Origin: Pseudomonas maioricensis
GTDB lineage: Bacteria > Pseudomonadota > Gammaproteobacteria > Pseudomonadales > Pseudomonadaceae
Direction of reading: 5' to 3'
DNA length: 64,000 bases
Assembly (NCBI RefSeq): GCF_022790535.1
Contig: NZ_LOHG01000006.1
Location: 273,090-337,089 of the forward strand
Part shown: piece by piece, positions 55,268 through 62,784 of the stretch
Layout: the number at the start of each line of letters is the position of its first letter
Position numbering within the stretch: position 1 is the stretch's first letter
Translations under genes and position numbers: made by a program
The notes under the pieces: generated by a model
What the model saw: the letters and a program-made list of their open reading frames with translations, nothing else
Told to the model about the DNA's origin: nothing
Databases searched by the model: none

Positions 55268-55305
55268 CAATTGCCTTGCGAGCGTAAGCGCTCAAAGGGC
55301 AATTG
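55268..55305. terminator. Long hairpin between fumarase and tccC genes
   Basis: CAATTGCCTTGCGAGCG (from 55268) pairs, with one bulge, with CGCTCAAAGGGCAATTG (to 55305) around TAAG. It separates two convergent genes. There is no clear T-run in either direction, so terminator activity is probable but not certain. Confidence 0.6.
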
Positions 55306-55356
55306 CTTCTCGTAAAGCTCACTGAGAGCATCTGAGCGACTACATAAGCGCTAACA

Positions 55357-56118
55357 TCATGTGTGCAGGACTGCTCGCCGACTCGCGACTTGCGCTTTCA
55401 ATTTCCCCAAGTAAACAAATGGCTTGCGAGCAGACATCAAGTCATCATGACTCAAATGCGCTTCATACATGTTGTTGGCCTCTCCCGTCTGACTTGTCGG
55501 GCTTTCCTCCGGATAAGCCGTAATGTGCTCCACCAACTGCCGTTTATTGAATAGCAGATTTTCTACCAAAGACGCCCCCCCTATGTCACCGGCATCAATC
55601 TCATAAAAGTTGTAGGTATGCCCCGAGTTCGCAGCATAATAAATCGCGCCTTCCAGAGTTTCCGCAACAATCAAAGCGCGACCGCTGATCATTTTTTTTA
55701 TCGCGGTAAATTCGTCAGAGGGGTGGAATCCTTGTTGCAGCACCTCGCCTGGTTCTCGGCGATCCGCGCGATAGACCTTGCCGCCAAACTTATCTCTGAC
55801 CAGCAGACCTCTGCTATTAAGGCTGTAGTTATTTTTACCTAAAATATCGAGGGCAGCATGCTGCTCGGTGGTCGGCTCAATCAGAGTAGTCGGGCTGCCC
55901 GGAGGACTGGAGTCAGACAGTTGCGAAGAATGACTTGCTGGCGAATCACTCTCTAAGTACTTATTGGTCTCGTTGGTTCCACTGCCGCTAGCCGCTTCCG
56001 GAACCTCCGAAAAAAGCATTGGAAGTCCTAGTCCGATAAGAAAGTCTGGCTCATTATCCAGGTAGGTATCCAATACGGTAGACAGAAGATTGTCTGCAGG
56101 CAGCTTAGTGACCCCTCC
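55357..56118 (-). other. Variable toxic C-terminal region of the first TccC protein
   Basis: About 250 residues after the RHS core. Order: hydrophobic helix (DFLIGLGLPMLFSEV), low-complexity Ser-rich linker (~715-745), then a ~170-residue folded domain. That domain has YRADRR (catalytic Arg candidate ~783), GF-HPSDEF, a strand-helix with AETLEGAIYYA (~817-828), FYEIDAGDIGGAS and an E-rich helix (ENLLFNKRQLVEHI, ~851-864) offering the catalytic Glu. The fold guess is ADP-ribosyltransferase; STS degeneracy keeps it tentative. Confidence 0.6.
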
Positions 56119-58116
56119 ATTCAGATCAACTCTGCTCACAGGGTTGCTTGCGCAGAACCTGTATAGATTTAAACCGTCTTTCGTACCTAGTGGATCCGGG
56201 TTAATCCAGCGAAACAACCAAGGCGCGTAACACCGCAACCCATAATAATAAAGCCCGCTCGCATCCCGCTCTTTATCTGAATAACGCACCGTCTTGTAGT
56301 TGGCTTCCACTGCGTTGCGCCCTGCCCACCACGAAGTACCACCAAACGGGTAATAACGCTCCTGACTGATCACATCCGCCGTACCATCCAGCTCCAGCGT
56401 GCTGGAACGCAAATGATCACTCAGGCTGTAGCGCACCTGATCATTGGCAATGTCATCGGGATTGCTGTCCTCCAGCCAGTGCAGAACTCGCACTTCGCTT
56501 CGCCCCGCCTGGACCGTGATGACATCCAGGCTCCGGCCGGTGGCAGTATCGGTGCGCATTTCAAGGCCAGGCAAATAACGTACTTCTGCACGATGCGTAG
56601 TGTTCGCGGCCAGAATCATTCGAACTTTGCGTAGACGCTGACCACTGCCGTCATACACATAACGCTCATCATCATTGGCGGCATCTTCGCGCTGGACAGG
56701 GGTCACTTTCTGTAATTGATTGCGCGCATCCCACGTTAGCCCCTGACCGGGCTGCAACTGAAGCAGATTGCCGTTGGCATCAAACGCAGCCGTCAGTTCG
56801 GCTTCATCGGGGATGTGATCGTCAAAGACGGGAAGGCTGCGATTGCTGTAACGGGCCGTGATCATCCGCCGAGTATATTGCTGCCCACCGACGTGGCGCA
56901 GCGTGAGCAAGTTGCCCCCCGCATCGTAATCATAAAACTGGCTGTAGTTTGCTAACTGGTTAGGGGCCGCGGGTGACTGAAACACCGGTAGCGGCGGGTG
57001 GATGGCAGCGTCCCGCGCCTCGCGCCCCGTCGCTTCGATCAGCTGATACAGCGTGTCGTACCGGTAAGCACCTACGTCCACAATAGCCTGATTACGGAAG
57101 TACCGGGTCGGCTGGGCCGCATCTTCGATGCGCAGGATATTGCCGACCGGATCGTGCTCATAGTTTAAATCCTGAAGGGTCGTGCCATCGCTCTTGCGCG
57201 CCGTCAGCCCTAGCAATAACCCAGTGGCCGGATCATAGAAGGTGCGAGTCTGCACACCATTGCCTGCCGTTTCAGCGTCAACCTGACCGAACGCGTTATA
57301 ACAAATGTCGCCGACTAACAGGCGCTCACTCTGCCCTGCAAGCCGTAGATGCGTGCTACGCAGTGTGCCGGCACAGGTCATCTCAAGACGCTGGACATTG
57401 CCCTGCGCATCGGTCTGACCTGTGGTTTCGCCCAACGCATTGACCTGACGGCGAGTCAACGCTGCTTGTGCCGTTGGTTCAAGCAGCGCATCCCGTCCAG
57501 ACTCTTCAACGGGCCAGTCAGGCGACTCCAGATCGCGCGCAAAGCGCCGCGCCTCCTGTATCAACAAGCCGCCGAGGCTATAGTCCTCCCCCCAGTGAGT
57601 GCCCGCCGGATCATCATGACGCAGCAGCCGACCACAACGATTGTGCAAAGCAGCGTCGTCGCCCGCACCGCCATAAGTAAACCGCTCAAGCGTACAGGCT
57701 GGCCCTGTTTGACCTTGCTGCTGAATCGCCTGCGGTCGCAGCATATCGTCGTAATCAATGGCGGAGTGCGTGCCACGACCGTCCCAGCTTTCAAGCCACT
57801 GACCTGCCTCCCCTCTCAATCCCAGCCGCCACCCTGCATCAGTGCTTTGGCTCAACAGTAGCGCCCCGCCAAGGCTGAACGTTTGAGTCAGGTTCGCAGG
57901 TACATCGGCATCTGCTTCAAACAGCGCAAACAGGCGTGGATCGCGACACGCCAATGGCCGACCTTGGGCATCATAAGTCTGTTGTTCGACGCGAAGTTCA
58001 GCAAGGTCTCCCAACACCCGGCGATGGAACTGGAGCACACGGACATTCAAGGCGCGTGAGTCCTGCACGGAGATGACCGGTGTATGGCGGTGAACAAGCA
58101 AATCCGGGGTCGGCAT
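55357..58116 (-). CDS. tccC: TccC-type RHS protein (Tc toxin component C) with ADP-ribosyltransferase-like C-terminus
   Basis: A 919-residue protein from the ATG at 58116 (GGGAG eight bases upstream). Residues ~1-575 are RHS/YD-repeat shell (FTYGGAGDDAALHNRCGRLL, YDYDAGGNLLTLRHVGG). The RHS-associated core is ~580-666 (RYYPFGGTSWWAGRNAVEA, KERDASGLYYYGLRCYAPW, DPLGTKDGLNLYRF), the family's self-cleavage region. After DLNGG (~667) the sequence is unique: a Ser/Thr/Pro-rich linker, then VYRADRREPGEVLQQGFHP (Arg ~783), VAETLEGAIYYAANSG and YNFYEIDA. This resembles R-S-E mono-ADP-ribosyltransferases such as TccC3, but the usual STS is replaced by AET. TcC pairs with TcB to cage the toxin. It is divergent from tcB, and no immunity gene follows. 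Confidence 0.9.
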   Translation of the reverse strand: MPTPDLLVHRHTPVISVQDSRALNVRVLQFHRRVLGDLAELRVEQQTYDAQGRPLACRDPRLFALFEADADVPANLTQTFSLGGALLLSQSTDAGWRLGLRGEAGQWLESWDGRGTHSAIDYDDMLRPQAIQQQGQTGPACTLERFTYGGAGDDAALHNRCGRLLRHDDPAGTHWGEDYSLGGLLIQEARRFARDLESPDWPVEESGRDALLEPTAQAALTRRQVNALGETTGQTDAQGNVQRLEMTCAGTLRSTHLRLAGQSERLLVGDICYNAFGQVDAETAGNGVQTRTFYDPATGLLLGLTARKSDGTTLQDLNYEHDPVGNILRIEDAAQPTRYFRNQAIVDVGAYRYDTLYQLIEATGREARDAAIHPPLPVFQSPAAPNQLANYSQFYDYDAGGNLLTLRHVGGQQYTRRMITARYSNRSLPVFDDHIPDEAELTAAFDANGNLLQLQPGQGLTWDARNQLQKVTPVQREDAANDDERYVYDGSGQRLRKVRMILAANTTHRAEVRYLPGLEMRTDTATGRSLDVITVQAGRSEVRVLHWLEDSNPDDIANDQVRYSLSDHLRSSTLELDGTADVISQERYYPFGGTSWWAGRNAVEANYKTVRYSDKERDASGLYYYGLRCYAPWLFRWINPDPLGTKDGLNLYRFCASNPVSRVDLNGGVTKLPADNLLSTVLDTYLDNEPDFLIGLGLPMLFSEVPEAASGSGTNETNKYLESDSPASHSSQLSDSSPPGSPTTLIEPTTEQHAALDILGKNNYSLNSRGLLVRDKFGGKVYRADRREPGEVLQQGFHPSDEFTAIKKMISGRALIVAETLEGAIYYAANSGHTYNFYEIDAGDIGGASLVENLLFNKRQLVEHITAYPEESPTSQTGEANNMYEAHLSHDDLMSARKPFVYLGKLKAQVASRRAVLHT

Positions 58117-58287
58117 TGCAAATGTCTCCCGACGCAAATCCCCTCAAGCAATAAATAATAACGATCCACCGCTTTAAAATAACCAGCTAAAACGCACTAA
58201 CGGTAATAGCCAAATATTCCATTGCTCCCGGAATTACTACTTACACGTTGTTTTTTATTGAAAACTCCAGACAACACATGGCATGAC

Positions 58288-58303
58288 TGTCATTTATGAC
58301 AGG
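58288..58303. promoter_or_regulatory. Palindrome in the tccC-tcB divergent promoter
   Basis: CTGTCA-TTTA-TGACAG (58288-58303) is a perfect inverted repeat with a four-base centre. It lies ~170 bases from the tccC start and ~200 from the tcB start, a fitting position for a shared operator. No regulator gene is present in the window at this locus. Confidence 0.5.
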
Positions 58304-58362
58304 TAGACGTCTATTCAAAAAAGTCCACACTCAACGGGACCTTAATCGAGAGCGTCGCCGCC

Positions 58363-58470
58363 ATGACAGACCCGTCTTTTTCTTTATTGGCCAATCTCAG
58401 TAGAGCCGAAACTTCCTCTGCTGCAAACAGTGATCGTTCCCACAGAAAATCTCATCATTTCAGAAAGTAA
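58363..58470 (+). CDS. Possible 35-residue leader peptide or toxin-gene remnant upstream of tcB
   Basis: A short frame, MTDPSFSLLANLSRAETSSA then a basic tail, starts at the ATG at 58363 and ends 30 bases before tcB. A weak GAGAG lies 12 bases upstream. The start resembles the opening of large toxin-complex proteins, so it could be the relic of a deleted tcA gene. Equally it may be a meaningless short frame. Evidence is thin. Confidence 0.25.
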   Translation: MTDPSFSLLANLSRAETSSAANSDRSHRKSHHFRK

Positions 58471-58500
58471 TGTGTTGTTTGATAGCAGGTAAGCCAGACC

Positions 58501-61500
58501 ATGGCCACTCAAGAACAGGCACAACAAGACCCGCAACCCATGCTTGCCACCCCTTCACTGCCCAAAGGCGGTGGTGCCATTCAAAGCATCGGCAAAGGCT
58601 GGGGACCGGTGGGCAACAGCGGCACGGCGTCACTGGGCATTGGCCTGCCGATTACGCAAGGCCGGGGTTATGCGCCGGACCTTTCGCTCAATTATCAGAG
58701 CACTGCGGGCAATGGCCTGTTCGGCCTGGGCTGGAACCTGAACCTGGGATGCGTGGCCCGGCGCTCCAGCAAAGGCGTACCGACATACACCGATGATGAT
58801 GTGATGCTCGGCCCCAGTGGTGACGTCTGGCTGCCTGAGCGTGACAACAGCGGCGCCGTTGTCTGCACTCCGGCAACAGCCCCCCATGATGGAGGCATCG
58901 CGTATCAGGTAATCCGGTATTTCGCACGGGTCGAAGGCGCGTTCGAGCGGATCGAACATTGGCGTGTCAATACAGTCGATCCTGGCTTCTGGCTGATCCA
59001 CGGCGCGGATGGCAGCCTGCATTTCTACGGCAAGAGAGCCTCCTCGCGCAGCACCGACCCGGCCGATTCCAACCATGTCGCCGAGTGGCTGCTGGAAGAA
59101 AGCATGAACGCCCACGGCGAACATATTCTTTATGAATACAAGGCCGAGGATGAAGTGGGCCTGGGGCCCGATCACCCGCGAGACTTCATCGCCCAGTGCT
59201 ATTTGTGGCGAGTACGTTGGGGCAATTTTCTGGCCCACGCCGAACTGTACTTGTGGGACGAAGCTGCACTGGAAGGGCTGAACTGGCATTTCGATTTGCT
59301 CTTCGACTACGGCGAGCGCAACGAAGCCACTGCTCACCAGAAACCGACCTATGAGGAACCTGCTGAATCCAGTTGGCATGTGCGCAGCGATCCTCACTCC
59401 AGTTTTGCTTATGGCTTTGAACTGGGTAATTTGAGGCTGTGCCAACAAATCCTGATGTTTCATCACTTTCCTGATGAACTGGCAGAGTCTCCGCTGCTGA
59501 TTCAAGCCCTGCTACTGGAATATGCCGCTGACCCTCTTGGTTACAACAAGCTGGTCAACGCCCACAGTCAGGCCTGGGATGGGACGAACTTACACAAGCT
59601 GGATCAGCGCCCATCGATGGAATTCAAATACAGCGAATTCAACAAGGCGACGGGTGAGTTCAAGCCTTTCGATTCGATGCCCGGGCTCAACGATGGCCAG
59701 TCCTGGCAATTGGTCGACTTATATGGCGAGGGCTTGCCGGGCGTGCTCTTTCGCAGCGATAAGGGTTGGCTCTATCGCGAGCCGATGCGCGCGGATGCCG
59801 GTGGCGATGAAATTGCCTACGGCGACTGGCAGACCTTGCCCCAGATCCCCCTTGCTGACGCCAGGACGATGGTGCTGCAGTCGCTCACCGACCAGACTGG
59901 CGATGGCCGCCTTGACTGGATCGTCGCGCAGCCGGGAATGGCTGGCTTCTTCACTCTCAACCCTGATCGTAGCTGGTCGCGGTTCGTCACCTTTGCGGCC
60001 TTCCCGACGGAGTTCTTTAACCCCCAAGGGCAGTTGGCCGATCTGGTGGGCGGTGGCCTGTCGGATCTGGCGATGATCGGGCCCCGTAGCGTGCGGCTGT
60101 ATGCCAATCGCCGAACCGAGGGCTTCGCTGCGCCGGTCGATGTCCCGCATAACGAAGACCGGTTACCGCTGGTGAGCGACAGCCCCAACGAACTGGTGGC
60201 CTTCAGTGACTTGCTGGGCACCGGCCAACAACACCTGATCCGCATTCGCCATGACGAGATCCGCTTCTGGCCGAATCTGGGGCGTGGACATTTCGGTAAA
60301 GGCCAGCTGTTTGCCGAACTGACTTTCGATTATGAAACGTTCGATGCCGGGCGGATCAGGCTGGCCGACCTGGATGGCTCCGGCGCCAGCGACGTGCTTT
60401 ACCTGCAGACGGACGATATTCAGGTGTTCATGAACAAGGGTGGTAACGGCCTCGCTCCGCCTTTTAGCCAACAATGGCCCAACGGTGTGCGCTATGACCG
60501 TTTCTGCCAGGTCAGCCTGGTCGATCTGCAAGGTCTGGGTTGCGCAAGCGTGGTGCTCACCGTGCCACATATGACACCTCGACACTGGCACCTGTCCTAC
60601 CCTGAAAAACCGTATTTACTCAACCAGACCGACAACCACTTCGGTGGTTTGGGCAAGGTCACTTATCGCAGCTCGGCACAGGAATGGCTGGACGAGAAAC
60701 AGGCTTTGCGCGCCGCCGATAAGCCAGCAATTTCGTACTTGCCATTTGCGGTGCACGTTGTAGTCAAGCAAACCCAGGAAGACTGGGTCACCAGAAACAC
60801 ACTCACGCAATTATTCCAGTATCGGCAAGGCTATTACGATCCTCATGACCGGGACTTCCGGGGCTTTGGCCTGGTCCTGCAAACCGACAGCGAAAAACCG
60901 GTAAACCCGCAGAGTGACTTCACGGCTCCTGTTTTGAGGAAGATCTGGTATCACACCGGGCGCTTTCCCGAAACTGACCACGATGACTACGACAGCAGCG
61001 ACCCGCACGCTCAGGTATTGGGTGAGCACCTGTTATCCGAACTCTCTGGGGAGACAGACCGCCTGATCGATGAAGCCGATCCTGCCACACAACGAGAAAT
61101 GAGCCGTGCACTCAGCGGCTCGGTATTGCGCAACGAAGTGTTCGGCCTTGATAACCAGATGCAGCCAAACGTACTGTATGCCGTGCAAGCGTCTCGCTAT
61201 CTGGTGCGTCAATTGCTCGGGCTGTCTGAGCATCAGCCCTATGCCTTGATGCTGCCGCAGGTACTTGAATCAATCAGCTATCGCTACGAAGCAGATGAGC
61301 TGGAAGACCCTCAGTGCGAGCACAGCCTGAACCTGGCCAGGGACCGCTATGGCGTGCTGACCCACGGCGTAACCGTGAACTATGCACGACGCAAGAAACC
61401 GGGCGATACACCGCCCTTCGACGATGAGCACCAGAACACTTGGTGGCAGGCGTCCCATGACGAAGCGCAACAGCATTTCTATCTGAACGAAACCCGCGCC

Positions 61501-62784
61501 CAGGTCATTCATCTGGACAGCCCACAAAGCTGGCGCCTGGGTCTGCCCTATCGCATGCGAGCCAATGCGATGGTTGTCCCGGTCAACGAGCTTTCAACCG
61601 ATGCCATTAGCTACGAAAGCTTCATCAGCTCTCAGGGCCCGTTTGCGAATCTGCCCCGAACTCTGACGGCTTTATCCGTACAGCGTTACATCGGCTGCGG
61701 CGACGGCGAAGCCACCTTCGAAGCGTTAGCCGATGCAACGGAAAGCGCCGAACTCGATGACCATGCGCTAAGCGCTTACGAGCGAGTGATGGACGCAGAA
61801 CAACTGGCAGCGCGGCTTGAAGAAATCGGCTACCAGCAAATGCCCAGCTTCTTACCCGATGATGGCTTGAATCTCTGGTCGGTCAAACGCGGCTTCGCCA
61901 GTTATGCCGGGCTGGAAGGTTTTTACCTGCCCGAGACTTTCAGGCCTACCCGCAGCCATGGCTGGACCGAAGTCGAGTACGACGACTATCACATGCTAAT
62001 GGTTCGAGTGACCGACCCTGTGGGGTGCACAACCCAGGCAACTTATGACTACCGCACCTTGCAGCCACGACAAATCATCGATCCCAACCAGAACACCCAA
62101 GAAGCAGACTACGATGCGTTTGGCCGGATATGGGCGACCAGTTTTTATGGAACTGAATCAGGCGAGGCCGTGGGTTTCGACCCTCTGAACACGGGCGTGC
62201 ACATATTGGGGGGAACCCGGCAGGCTGTCGAGGATCCAGAACTGGTGCTTGCAAGGCAGGCCAGCGTCTATTACTACGACGCCAATATGACCCACGATAC
62301 CGGCCGTATCCCCTTCGGCACCGCGGCCCTCCAAGCGGACCGCTACCCCGACGATCCGAGTAAGCAAATCAGAATCATCCTGACCTCTGTGGACGGCTTT
62401 GGTCGCCCCCTGCAAACACGTCAGCTCGTCGAAGCCGGTGACGCTTACAAAGTTGATGACTTCGGCAATCTGGACATAGTGGGCGGCCAACCTGTCATCG
62501 TCCATGCTGAAAAGCGCTGGCGGGTCAGCGAGCGCGTGGAATACAACAACAAGGGCCTCGTGGTCAGGGTCTATCGCCCTTACTTCGCCAGCAATCACGT
62601 CTATGTCAACGACCGGCAAATGCGTGATTACGGCTACCACGACAAACAGTTCTACGACCCGTTGGGCCGCCCCACTAAAACCCTCACTGCCAAGGGCTGG
62701 ATGCGACGCCTGACCTACAGGACCTGGTACACCATCAGCGAGGATGAAAACGACACCGCCGAAGAAGTGGAAGCCTTGCGATGA
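58501..62784 (+). CDS. Tc toxin component B (SpvB/TcaC/TcdB family)
   Basis: The 1427-residue protein has AGGT upstream of its ATG. The N-terminal SpvB domain begins at ~15 (LPKGGGAIQSIGKGWGPVG, YAPDLSLNYQSTAGNGLFGL) and continues to ~residue 300. FG-GAP/VCBS-like propeller repeats follow (LVDLYGEGLPGVLFRSDKGW, ADLDGSGASDVLYLQTDD). These form the beta-propeller that docks TcA. The TcdB middle domains come next (HFGGLGKVTYRSSAQEWLDE, FRGFGLVLQTDSEKP), then RHS-type repeats (YDYRTLQPRQIIDPNQNTQ, DAFGRIWATSFYG). TcB and TcC together make the hollow cocoon. The full expected length is present with no frameshift. The stop overlaps the next tccC start (ATGA), so the two are translationally coupled. 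Confidence 0.93.
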   Translation: MATQEQAQQDPQPMLATPSLPKGGGAIQSIGKGWGPVGNSGTASLGIGLPITQGRGYAPDLSLNYQSTAGNGLFGLGWNLNLGCVARRSSKGVPTYTDDDVMLGPSGDVWLPERDNSGAVVCTPATAPHDGGIAYQVIRYFARVEGAFERIEHWRVNTVDPGFWLIHGADGSLHFYGKRASSRSTDPADSNHVAEWLLEESMNAHGEHILYEYKAEDEVGLGPDHPRDFIAQCYLWRVRWGNFLAHAELYLWDEAALEGLNWHFDLLFDYGERNEATAHQKPTYEEPAESSWHVRSDPHSSFAYGFELGNLRLCQQILMFHHFPDELAESPLLIQALLLEYAADPLGYNKLVNAHSQAWDGTNLHKLDQRPSMEFKYSEFNKATGEFKPFDSMPGLNDGQSWQLVDLYGEGLPGVLFRSDKGWLYREPMRADAGGDEIAYGDWQTLPQIPLADARTMVLQSLTDQTGDGRLDWIVAQPGMAGFFTLNPDRSWSRFVTFAAFPTEFFNPQGQLADLVGGGLSDLAMIGPRSVRLYANRRTEGFAAPVDVPHNEDRLPLVSDSPNELVAFSDLLGTGQQHLIRIRHDEIRFWPNLGRGHFGKGQLFAELTFDYETFDAGRIRLADLDGSGASDVLYLQTDDIQVFMNKGGNGLAPPFSQQWPNGVRYDRFCQVSLVDLQGLGCASVVLTVPHMTPRHWHLSYPEKPYLLNQTDNHFGGLGKVTYRSSAQEWLDEKQALRAADKPAISYLPFAVHVVVKQTQEDWVTRNTLTQLFQYRQGYYDPHDRDFRGFGLVLQTDSEKPVNPQSDFTAPVLRKIWYHTGRFPETDHDDYDSSDPHAQVLGEHLLSELSGETDRLIDEADPATQREMSRALSGSVLRNEVFGLDNQMQPNVLYAVQASRYLVRQLLGLSEHQPYALMLPQVLESISYRYEADELEDPQCEHSLNLARDRYGVLTHGVTVNYARRKKPGDTPPFDDEHQNTWWQASHDEAQQHFYLNETRAQVIHLDSPQSWRLGLPYRMRANAMVVPVNELSTDAISYESFISSQGPFANLPRTLTALSVQRYIGCGDGEATFEALADATESAELDDHALSAYERVMDAEQLAARLEEIGYQQMPSFLPDDGLNLWSVKRGFASYAGLEGFYLPETFRPTRSHGWTEVEYDDYHMLMVRVTDPVGCTTQATYDYRTLQPRQIIDPNQNTQEADYDAFGRIWATSFYGTESGEAVGFDPLNTGVHILGGTRQAVEDPELVLARQASVYYYDANMTHDTGRIPFGTAALQADRYPDDPSKQIRIILTSVDGFGRPLQTRQLVEAGDAYKVDDFGNLDIVGGQPVIVHAEKRWRVSERVEYNNKGLVVRVYRPYFASNHVYVNDRQMRDYGYHDKQFYDPLGRPTKTLTAKGWMRRLTYRTWYTISEDENDTAEEVEALR

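Larger units (their letters stand above)
58138..58500. other. Divergent promoter region of the Tc toxin genes
   Basis: This 363-base region between the divergent tccC and tcB genes is AT-richer than its surroundings. It contains a perfect palindrome (58288-58303) and a 35-codon frame (58363-58470). Both toxin promoters must lie here; I could not fix -35/-10 boxes with confidence. Confidence 0.55.

Noticed and set aside
53678..55270. A 530-codon frame antisense to the fumarase gene
   Set aside because: The sense strand encodes a full class I fumarase; the antisense product has no ribosome site or recognisable fold.
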